In this document: one piece after another, positions 30,839-41,900 of the stretch
Layout: each line of letters begins with the position of its first letter
Numbering within the stretch: position 1 is the stretch's first letter
Assembly (NCBI GenBank): GCA_930367205.1
Contig: OV884009.1
Coordinates: forward strand, 119,797,454-119,861,453
Direction of reading: 5' to 3'
Source: Acanthosoma haemorrhoidale
Lineage: Eukaryota; Arthropoda; Insecta; Hemiptera; Acanthosomatidae
DNA: 64,000 nucleotides
Notes under the pieces: model-generated
Database searches by the model: none
Told to the model about the DNA's origin: nothing
The model's input: the letters and a program-made list of their open reading frames with translations, nothing else
Made by a program: the position numbers and the translations under genes

Positions 30839-33800
30839 GTAAGTTTTGCATAAGATTAGGCGTGTGTAGTCGATGTGCGTATGCGTGTTCGCTTTTCTAG
30901 CAAAGAAAATATGTTGAATTTGAACTTGTCTTATTTTTTACCTTATTATTCACATTTGCATTTATTTTGACTTGTTTAAAAATCAGGTTAAATATAAAAA
31001 AAATTGACAGGGCCGGGATTGGAAACCTTTCCCTATCTAGTGGGAGTCATACGTAGGATTCCTGAAAACTGAAATAGGGATGATAGGTTGATAAATATAA
31101 GTTGTTAGATTTTCATCAGGTTTCGACATGCCTGCATCAGGTCCTTGCGTGAAATGAAGGTTGTTACCGAATTTTAAAAAGCTAACCTAGACTTTTTCTT
31201 CAACCTTAAGCTGATCTCCCAACAGTATTGTTTACTCATTTATAATTAGTGTTTAAAGGGAAGAAGTAGTTACCTGGATTCATAAGATGCCATTACCTCT
31301 TACTTTTTCTTTCACTAATAATTATTAATATTTACTCGGTTGGAATCAAACCACTAGTTATTAATTCATAAAAATAGATAATTTCTTTAATATCATGCTG
31401 GAAATAAAAATACATCTCTCTAAAAATTATATTGCAGTTTAAAATGTTTAAGGGTTCACCTCAAACTAACACTTATATTGTAGGTGGTTAATCACCATTC
31501 AATAAGAAAAAATACATATTTTTAATGACGTTAATAATATTATAAATAAAACATACGATTCTCAGTCGGTCATCAGTAATTGTTATTGATATTTTGATTT
31601 TATCGATATATTCTATCGATTATTTGTGATGATATATATTAGTTTTACTGTTACTGCTCTTGAAACTGGGAGTACAGGCAGGATCGGCAATGAGGAGGTA
31701 TGTTAACATTTCTTTAAAAAAAAACATGGATTTCAAGTACAGTGGAGCTATGATGCTATAAACAAAAAGGTACCCTACCTGGTGAAAATGTTTATCCCTG
31801 ACTGAATTCGGTCAAAAATTACCGGGAACACGATATTATTGGCAGTTTTAACGACAGCTTTTATGGACGAAAACATATAGGCTCTGGTTTCGAATGAGAA
31901 AACTAGTTTAATTTAAAGCCTTGCACAATTAGGCTTTCGCTATGGCTGGGAAAATGATCTTTTTTTACGCTTTTTGTAGTCTGCTAGACTCGACACACTC
32001 TATTATTCAGGAAGTCTTTTATGTGCTTAGAAAATATTTATTTTTTTAGTCACTAATTAATTTATTCTTTTTCATGCGGTAGCTTTTATTTTAGCGTCAA
32101 ATGGGAATCTGTACAAAATATGTCTGAAAATCCACAGGTTAAGGTTGCGAGACACGGTAACTAAAATAGTTTTGATTACTTTTTGTAACTTTAGTTTGAA
32201 AAAAAAAATACCAATTACATGTCTCCATGTAACATTCTAATGATAAAGAAGAGCTTTAATTTTATACCCTACTCAAAATCGAATAAAAACACTTTTTTTG
32301 AATCTACAAGCAATTAATTAGTTACGCTTTATCATGTTATATGGGGATAGTTTCTATAAAGTCTCTGTCTCACCAAATGGGACGTTCATGTCAGATTCCA
32401 TGTCTCTACCGAAAAAGAATCCCAATGGGAAGGAAATAAAGACACGCTGGTGGAAAGATAGGTTTTTGCTTTCGATAAAAGTAAGGCATTGGTGAAAAAA
32501 AAGACAGAGTATTTATGTAGCACCTCTTCCTGCTCTAAATTTAATCCAGAGACGAAGAAAAACATGGAGATCGGTGGTGGAATTAGAGCTTATAGGATTA
32601 TTGACATCAGTGTGTTATTGCTCCATGCTCCTTGCAACTTACAACTCAAGGTAAGTATCTTACTTTCTCAAGCACCTACTACCCTCTCCCCCGAATAGTT
32701 GGCAGTTGCTACAGCCTCAAACTATTTGAAATGTAATAAGTAAGTCAATCCTATGTGCTTTTCATGTTCTATCGGTCTTTAGTATCCCAACAATGACTGA
32801 TTGTAATTAAAAGATCCATTTAATATAATTTTGTTATGCAAATCAAGAACTGATAACAAACATGTTCTCAATATCTGCTTAGTGATTGTTTTCACTAGAT
32901 AATCGAAATGTCAAATTTATTATACTGTGCCATATATTATTATATACCCACGCGAGCTATTCAGTTTCTAGTACTAAAATCTCCACGAATAATATAAATT
33001 ATTATTATTATTTTAATTCCCTATTATAGTGTATATTGCTAAATCCTGACAAATTTTACTATAAATAAATCCGGTTTTAGCATTATTGACAACTCTTTTT
33101 CAGCTGAGTTACTTGACACGTCAAAGTATTCAATTGTTGGCACAAATAGCTCATCATAAAAGTGGGCACATTAAAGTGTATTCTCTAAGGGGTGAAGCCG
33201 TTTCGGTCCAAGCGAAATGTTGCCCATTAAACGAATCAGTTATTTGATGGAATTTTTAAATTCACCATCGAAAGAGTTCAAGTGGGAAATTCCATAACAA
33301 AATTTTAAAATAAGTTAACTCAAAGAGGGGGTCCTATTTTCGTTCTAACACGAACGTCTTTTTTCTAGCTTGACTGAAAATTCTTCCATTTCTATTTCCT
33401 CATGGTTAAGGATACACAGCAGATGAATATTCTTAAAAATAAAGTTTTGAGAGGCAACTATAGACATTGTATATTTAATACGTTCCAAACCAGTTTTTAA
33501 TAGGTATGTAATAGATAGTGCCAAAATTTTAGCTATTTTAAAAAGCTATTTTTTGAGACCAAGATTGTTTAAAAGATACAAAAATGAAATTTCGGGCAAA
33601 AATGCCGGCTCTCACGTAAGTCCACATTGTATAATAAAAAACTATTCAGATTGGTATGTGTTCTGTTCTTGAGGATGGGCTGGGCCCTTATCAACTAAAC
33701 GAATAATGTTGATTAGGCTTTGTTGTTTACTCACAGCTGCCATCCATTCAAATGAACCTTGCTTTCTTACTAGGTCTACAAATATTTTTACCTGTCCTAT

Positions 33801-34294
33801 GGTTCTTCCAAAGCCTTTGGGCAGAGAAAAATAGAATTGATAAGTCTTTATTCTGCGTGTTCAATAAGGTTAACAACGTCATACGATTTCTTTTTTGTGT
33901 ACAATAAAAAACAAAATGATGATCTTAGATTATTGAAAAGTTACCAAAACTAAGACTCTTCAACTAACTTAAAAAAGTTATTTTAGAAAAAAAAAGTTCG
34001 TATTCTTCTAGTACTACAAGTAATCTTTTAATTATATTCGTATTGGTCTTCAACGCTCTAAAAAGCCTATCAATGGGAATTTTGCCTAGATTTGGAAAAT
34101 GTCGTTTACACCACTTAAACTTTCATCACTCGGCTAAATTGTGTGCTAAGTCGATATTTTTACAACCGTTGGAAATCTTGATTTATTCTCTTGCAGCAGA
34201 ATATTATTACAATTTTTATCACAGTAAAAATCGCGTATTTATTTTTATTTTTCGAGGCAGTTTCTGGTTATATCTTTTTTTTTTGTTTTCAAAA
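30839..34294. other. long interval without a supported gene
   Basis: AT-rich. 32489-32666 has an open frame ending at a consensus donor (CTCAAG|GTAAGTATC), but I cannot place an acceptor or family. 31110-31160 holds, on the reverse strand, a CCTGATGCAGGCATGTCGAAAC motif like that in some LINE 3' UTRs. No other structure seen. Confidence 0.4.
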
Positions 34295-34565
34295 ACAACC
34301 ATCAATCAATCATTAGGACCACACATGACCTGTTCTTGACCAGTATGTTCCACTTGCAAAACCAACTACAGAAAACTTGAAAGGATCCAAAAGCTAGGAA
34401 CGCGTATGATCAATAACTGCCCTCGCTACACAAAAATAACCACAATGCTCAACCACTTACAACCACCCACAGTTCAAGAATAAGTCCCTTCTCAAACTGA
34501 ATCATATTTAAGCAAAACAATAGCTTCCGAAAATCCTTTAAACGGAATATTGTTAATTACAGCAA

Positions 34566-34810
34566 ACCATGTCGATTTGGGAGTCTCTGGGCTGTTTGCA
34601 AATACTCTATGAATGAGGGAGTGAATCAAGCATTGTAAATATGGTATGAATGAGCGAGTGAATCGAGCATTGTAAATATGGTATGAATGAGCGAGTGAAT
34701 CAAGCATTGTAAATATAGTATGCATGTGAACATTGATCACTATTACTTATTGCCCAACAAGCCAGGTTATGATTTTATCACAATAAAGATTTTGAACGAT
34801 TTAAAAAAAA
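34566..34810 (+). mobile_element. poly(A)-tailed short insertion within the LINE 3' end
   Basis: An 11-bp target duplication AATTACAGCAA flanks it (34555-34565 and 34811-34821). It ends CACAATAAAG, then an A run. The paralogous LINE copy at 51735-51750 has the uninterrupted site. It contains three 37-bp tandem repeats. It looks like a retrotransposed 3' end or SINE-like piece. Confidence 0.7.
34611..34721. repeat. three 37-bp tandem repeats
   Basis: Units start at 34611, 34648 and 34685 with GAATGAG(G/C)GAGTGAATC and differ by one or two bases each. Confidence 0.8.
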
Positions 34811-35240
34811 AATTACAGCAACATTTTTCCCAAAAGATACACACACAAAATAAGTTAATATCTGTTCCTAAATTAATACTTTCTGTTTTACTTGAGTAGG
34901 GATTCCACAACCCAAGTGCGAAATAGGTTAGAAATACTTTGTGTACCTAGAAAAATGTCTAAAAGATTATCTGTACTTATTGCCTTATAAAAGGCAGATT
35001 GTAATTTTAGCACAATAAAGGATTATATATATAAAAGATTATCTTAGTTTTAGTTTATACACATTTTTATTCATTTTATTTGTAATAAGTTTTTTGTTTT
35101 GTTTTTTGTATTTTTTTTTTCCTACTATTTGAAATTTGTTTTGTAAATATATTATAGCCATATTCAATAATATGAAAAGGATTTCCAACTATATAATTAC
35201 AATTAGTAATTGAAGATGAATTGTGAATAAAGTTTCTTTC

Positions 35241-35811
35241 TTATCATACGTAGACTCCGACCTCTTCTTGAAGACAGATGCCAGATCTATTGATGTTTTA
35301 CATGTAACTTTGCTCTAAATGATATTTCAGCTCATTTAAGTTAATTATTATACTTGAGAATAAAACAAATGTATGGCTGATGGCTTATTTAAAATTATCT
35401 GATGTATGAAGGCTACGGATGTAGGACGCGTACAGTTCAGTCTGCTCCCCGAACCCGAGACCCGCCCTTAATACTCCTGCTTCACGGCTCTCTAGGATTC
35501 TCTCCACCTAATAGCCTACATGCTTTCCTTTTTCAACAGCTGATCACCATTCAAATAGACACTCACTGCCTCAGAATTATTTATTCTTTTCTATAGCACT
35601 ACTTTTTTCTACATTTATGTTTTATCTTCATTATTACTTAACGATAGTAATTACTGTTTTTTTATTAGTGTTTCTTTTTTAATTTTAAATTGTACTGTAC
35701 CGACTTTTTTTTTATTGTCTGTTATACAGTGAATTGATTAATGTGTAACATAATTTTATTTTTTCTATCTATCTACTTGTAATGAGAAATATATATTTTG
35801 TAAAGGGGAGA
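35241..35811. other. presumed 5' flank of the RNF14-like gene
   Basis: No TATA-type core promoter can be assigned with confidence. TTTTGTAAAG just before the ATG at 35812 could be an acceptor for a 5' UTR exon. Confidence 0.35.
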
Positions 35812-35977
35812 ATGGACGACGGCGAGAAGCAGAAGTTGGAACTGCGTCACCTGCAGGAAATGTATAGCCCTGAGGAACTGGAGCTCATCATCTCGCCGGC
35901 TTGCGTCGCTGGCAGGTTCTCTGCCTACCTCCAGCTGCCTCGTCCCTTCTTCGTACTTGCTGGTTATGCCGACCCAT
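35812..35977 (+). CDS. RNF14-like exon 1
   Basis: Start MDDGEKQKLELRHLQEMY, the first RWD helix. The upstream in-frame ATG at 35782 is less RWD-like and sits before a possible acceptor. Donor CCAT|GTAACT, phase 1. Confidence 0.65.
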
Positions 35978-38900
35978 GTAACTACCAACCTCATGCTTGA
36001 GGCTCTACTTTCAAACAGGGTCTTCGTCTCTCGTCTTCATAAGCTTCCCTTCCTCAATTCAATCTATGTTTAGCCCGCTACACCCATTTCGGTTATAATA
36101 TGACGGCCAGTATGCCACATGTCACTTTATTCCTCTAGCAATTTAACCTTTCTTAAGCCACTGCTAATATAATATTCAATATTTAATATCCTCGTCGCCC
36201 CCAAGGCTCAAGCCATATTAAAAATTTTACGCAAAAAGAAATGAAACCGAGAGCCAACAACAGAAAAGTCTTTTAAATGGGATTTCTCCTGGTAAAAATT
36301 TAGCTAGCCATTTACTTCATTAAAAAAAGAAAAAAAAAAGACGTACAACAAAAACTGTTTCTAGTAAAAATTACCAAGCCGTCAGTTTACGTCGAAAGGA
36401 AAGAAAAAATAATTTACGACGATGAGAGTTGGAGCGAGGGCCTGACCGGGACTATAAATACTCCTTAGTCATTGTGAAATCTCTTTGCTAATTGAAACTC
36501 GATGCTTGAAAAGATACAAAGTTTAATAACAAACAAATTAACAAAGAAATCCTATTGAATTTTAACTTGAATCGAACAGTTGCAATAACTAGCCCTTTTT
36601 ATTTTTGGAAATTTCTAGACTTTGAAGAAATTTAAATTGCTTGTGTGTGAGTTGGAACGCTTGAAAATTAGAGAAGAGAAACCCTGTTTTTTTTTTTTCA
36701 AAATTCCTTAGTTGTATTTTCACTTACAGGGAACATGAACGAAGATGTTGCAGAATATACGGTTAACATTTTTGATTGATTGTATAATATTACGGCTACT
36801 ATCAATTTACATGTTAACAAATAAAAAGCGTTTCCCCCGTAATTGTTTTAAGGTAAAACATCTCCATTCAGGCTTACCAATTACTCGATATTGCAAAAAA
36901 CAGTTGTGCAATTAAAATATAATATAATTTTTAATTGTTACTGTATAATATGTGCTAATGGAGCTGTCGGAATGTTTGAATTTGCAGTTACTGGCCGTAT
37001 GAGGACACAAAGTTACAATTTAGATGAGTTGCCACCGATACAGCTGTTTTTCCAACTCCCAGCGGACTACCCCTCCCAATCGATGCCAAACTATCAAATT
37101 TACTGCCCCTGGCTCGATTATAACCAGGTAATGCCACTCATAAGGATACCATTCCCTTGATATAAGCATATAATGTCACACAAAGCAATCCAATTCACTT
37201 GATATAACCAGGTAATGCCACTCATAAGGATACCATTCCCTTGATATAAGCATATAATGTCACACAAAGCAATCCAATTCACTTGATATAACCAGGTAAT
37301 GCCACTCATAAGGATACCATTCCCTTGATATAAGCATATAATGGCACACAAAGCAATCCAATTCACTTGATATAACCAGATAATGCCACTCATAAGGATA
37401 CCATTCCCTTGATATAAGCATATAATGTCACACAAAGCAATCCAATTCACTTGATATAACCAGATAATGCCACTCATAAGGATACCATTCCCTTGATATA
37501 AGCATATAATGTCACACAAAGCAATCCAATTCACTTGATATAACCAGGTAACGGAACAGATAAGAACCCGATACATTAATATAACCAGTTAATGGAGCAG
37601 ATAAAAACCCCCCGTACATTTGATTTAGGCAGGTCATGCAACAAATGAGGATCCTATGGTGTAACCCTGCAATGCCACCATAAAATGTTATGATTAGACT
37701 TTGAGAGTCCATCTGTTAAATTTTATTAAATTTCATCTATAAACTCATAAATTTCCTTTTATAATTTTACGAATAAACATTTATAATTGCTTAGGCAGTT
37801 ATTATCAAGTTCAATATAAGCCAAGCAAATTTCTAAAGACGCTGAATACAACAACTTTATACATTTTTTTTCATACACCATTTAGCAAATATGTATATAG
37901 AACCTTTAATTTAGATTAATAAAGAGATCTACAAACGTACTATTTATTGAATAGTTTATTTATTGCTTAAAATAGTAAGAATATGAGTAATGAAATGACA
38001 GAAAATACATTATTGAAATCATTATAACTGTACTTACTAATGAAAATCAAATCCGAACTATTGGAGGCTGAGGAGAAATGTTGGCATAAAAGGGTGGCAG
38101 ACGTCACAACATAGTACTCACACAAGCACATGATCCAAGTGCTTGGATTCTTTACCTTACTATGCATAAAATGTTTTTGTTATTGTCTAGAATCAGTATA
38201 CTGTTGCTTATTTCCAACTTTTGCATTTAGATGCGAACCCTCACTAGAGCCATGAACCGTTTCTGGCTTAACTCACCTCGTAAAAAGAATGTTATCTACG
38301 GTTGGACCCAACTTTTAAGAGAATCAGCTTTGTCCATTCTCGGAATTACTGGCATTCTTGACTTAACAGGTAAGATCTATTTTAATATAACAGATATTTT
38401 ATCAGGTTTAATCAAATATTTTGTGTATTAACTTGTTATTTTTAGATGCCCCACCACCTGAGTAGATGAGATGACTGTTGTTGATAATTCCCCATTTAGC
38501 TAATATTATGTAACCTATTATGTATATGTGATTATGTCACCACTATATATGTATGGCAGTGTGAGTTTTCTGTTAGTTGTAGTGACACATGTTTTTATGT
38601 ATGTTTTTCTGAACCTTTTTGTGCGCTCTGCATAAATCAGTTTTCATCACGTTTCGAGGTTATTATTACATCCTTTTATTCATTACAAAAGGTTATGGGC
38701 CCAGACGTCTAAGGAAACTCTGAAGTGGAAAATTGATAAACGTGTTTTCGGAAATTTAGTGCGTATCCGTTTCGAGGTTATTATCGCACGTGGTCCGAAG
38801 TTTTTGTTACTCGTGTTCTTGGATTATTACGCGGTTAAACGATGGCCGGTGCGACAAATATTCTGTTGGGAATTAAGCCGTTTGATGGAGCCAACTTCGC

Positions 38901-41900
38901 TAATTGGAGCTTTCGTATGAAGCTTGTGTTGGAGCAAAATGGTGTGGCCATGTGTTGACGGAAGAAGCCCCAACTGAGCAAGTGGAACTTAAAAAGTTTA
39001 AACAAGATGACATTAAAGAACGAAACATAATTGTTCAGGGTTTGGCAGACAGTATTTTGCCGATGATCAAAGATAAGACGACTGCAAAAGAAATGTTTGA
39101 TGCCCTCTCATCCACGTATGAGAAGAAAGGTATGAAATCACTTGTGACTGCTCAAAAGATCTGGCGGAAGCTCGAGTTTAAAAAGGATAAGGCACTTCAA
39201 GAATTCTTCCAGGAATTTGAATCCCTCGCATCTGAGGTTAAAGTGGCGGGCGGAAAATTGGACGAAGAGGAGATCGTCAATCAGTTATTGGTGGCTATGC
39301 CTTCGGATTTCGACAGTGTAGTTTCTGCATTGGATATTTTGTGCAATAAGGACAAATCAGCAATTAGCCTAGAATATGTGAAAAATACTCTACTTGCAGA
39401 AGAGGAGAGAAGAGGCAAGAAGGAAGAGCAGGTGAGTGCTTTTGTATCTTATAAACATCCAAAGGACGCTAAAGTTAATGTGCAATCCAGCTCATTTGTT
39501 GGTAAATGCTATTATTGTAAACAGCAGGGACATATGAAGAACAATTGTCCGAAATTAAGAAAATAAAAGTTTTTGGATGCCCAGCATATTCTCACATCCA
39601 CAAAGAGGACAGGAAAGGGAAACTTGGTGAAAGGTCAAAGAGACTTTTTCTTGTCGGTTTCTGCGAAAACGGTTACAGGCTGTGGAATCCCTCTACAAGG
39701 AAAATAGAGTTTGCCCGTAATGTTATTTTTGATGAAAATGGAGGATCAGAAACACCTCAAGAATTGCCTGTTACTGACACTAAACATATTGTGGTTCTGC
39801 CTGAAGAAGATAACCCAAGGAAGTCTACTACTGATGACGAAGAAGATTTTTATGGTTTCGAATCATTAGATGAAGAAGAAGAAAAATCAGAAAAAAAACC
39901 GAAACGAAAGAGAATGAAGCCTAAATACCTTGAAGATTTTGTCACATCACTGGCGTATGAGATGGCTCTCTCTGCATGTGATACTCCTCAAAGTTATGAT
40001 GATGCCATCAAGGACTTGGGTTGGCGAGAAGCCATAAACAATGAATTGTTGTCTTTAGAAGAAAATCAGACTTGGGAGGTGGTTGACCCTCCAGAAGACC
40101 AGCCAATAATTGATAGTAGGTGGATTTTTACCTCAAAAATTGTGGATGGTGCACTCAAGAAGAAAGCTCGTTTGGTAGCAAGGGGCTACCAACAGCCTTC
40201 AACAGAGGATGAAGACTTGTTCGCCCCAGTGGCAAGGATGGTCACTCTTCGAATCCTGCTCTCTGTAGCTGTTGAACGTGAGTTCTACATCAACCAACTA
40301 GATGTGCGTTCAGCATTTTTAAAAAGTGAGTTATCAGTTCCTGTGTATATGAGGCCACCGGATGGTCTCAAGTGCAGTGAAGTGCAGGTATTAAAATTAG
40401 TTAAAGCACTATATGGTCTAAGGCAAAGTCCTAAAACTTGGAATAATTACATAAATACTAAAATTCTTGATTTGGGATTTAAAAGATCAAAAGTAGATCC
40501 ATGTTTATATTATAAAGGTCAAAGTTACATTTTAATCTGGGTCGACGATTTCCTAATTTTTTCAGATTCAGTTGCAGAACTTAATTTAATAAAAAGTCAA
40601 TTGATGCCTAAACTAGATATGAAGGATTTGAGTTCAAATGATAAATTAGAATTTCTGGGTATGCTAATTCATAGAAATAAGGATGGTTCTATTACTCTTA
40701 ATCAATCATCACTAATTGAAAAAATTATTAAAATGTTTAATACGTCGGAAGCTAAAATTAGAAAAATTCCTATTGAACCCAAATTAAATTTAATGCAGGG
40801 TGAAAACATAGATAAGGGTTTATGTCCTAGTGTTCCTTATAAGCAACTAATTGGTAGCATTATGTATCTAATGTTGGGTTCTAGACCTGACTTATGTTTT
40901 TCTATTTCCTATTTTGGACGTTTTCAAAATTGTTATAACAGAATCCACTGGAAACATTTAAAAGGAATAATAGGGTATTTAAAATTTACTGTAGATGTTG
41001 GGTTACTATTTAAAAGGTCTGAATGCAACACATTAAGTTTACACTCATATGTTGACGCAAATTTTGCTCATGATACTAACGATCGTAAGAGCACTAGTGG
41101 GTTTGTGGTAAAAATTAACAATAATGTTGTCAGTTGGGCTTCCCGTAAGCAATCGGTTGTGGCTCTGAGTACAACAGAAGCCGAATTTTATGCATTGGGT
41201 GATTGCTTAGTTGAATCAGTTTTTATTAACAAACTATTAAATGAGGTGTTTAATTCACGTAATATTATAAACTTATATGAGGATAATCAAGGGATAATTA
41301 AAATAGCTCAAACCTTAGAAACAAAAAGATCAAAACATTATGATATTAAATATAACTATGTTAAAGACCTAGTGAGTAAGGGAATTGTAAAAATAAATTA
41401 TATTGATTTTAAAGAACAAATAGCAGACTTATTAACTAAGGCATTACCAGAAAATAAGTTTGAATATTTCTGTAAACTTGTAAATCTTGTTAAAGTATAA
41501 TCTTAGACCGAATGTGGAACTAAGAGTGGGTGTTGTTGATAATTCCCCATTTAGCTAATATTATGTAACCTATTATGTATATGTGATTATGTCACCACTA
41601 TATATGTATGGCAGTGTGAGTTTTCTGTTAGTTGTAGTGACACATGTTTTTATGTATGTATTTCTGAACCTTTTTGTGCGCTCTGCATAAATCAGTTTTC
41701 ATCACGTTTCGAGGTTATTATTACATCCTTTTATTCATTACAAAAATGACGACTCCGTCAAAGACAGAGGTTCATTAACTAAATGTAGCCAATTGGCGCA
41801 ATTTCAGCCTCATTTCCAAAAGCAAATCGGAGTTGGCTGCTATTTGGGCTAATTGACAACATTGAGACACACATTTCACATCGCTATTCACAGATATACA

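Larger units (their letters stand above)
34295..35240 (+). mobile_element. 5'-truncated LINE 3' end, copy 1
   Basis: 34295-34565 matches 51468-51745 almost exactly. It encodes the end of an RT (KLERIQKLGTRMINNCPRYT, then TTMLNHLQPP), then a stop and 3' UTR. More diverged similarity to 51746-52200 resumes after an inserted 245-bp segment and runs through ATTCCACAACCCAAGTGCGAAATAGG to a GAAGATGAATTGTGAATAAAG end near 35240. Confidence 0.6.
38476..41745 (+). mobile_element. copia-type LTR retrotransposon, internal deletion derivative
   Basis: LTRs 38476-38690 and 41531-41745 are each 215 bp and differ at one base (TATGTTTTT versus TATGTATTT). The ATGAC target duplication flanks them. The primer-binding site follows the left LTR and a short polypurine tract (AAGAGTGGG) precedes the right one. 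Inside, gag leads directly into the end of integrase, then RT and RNase H: protease and the integrase catalytic core are missing, and gag has a frameshift. It lies in intron 3 of the RNF14-like gene in the same orientation. Confidence 0.92.

Noticed and set aside
37118..37576. 152-residue reverse-strand ORF with repeated peptide units
   Set aside because: It is produced by the 84-bp minisatellite (28 codons per unit), which has no stop in that frame. No splice or start context.
38444..38467. Possible exon after the AG at 38443 giving a short DAPPPE tail and stop in the RNF14-like gene
   Set aside because: Exon 3 joins 42279 in frame and continues with RNF14-like sequence. The short version would truncate the protein after RWD. 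It could be a rare isoform but has no support.
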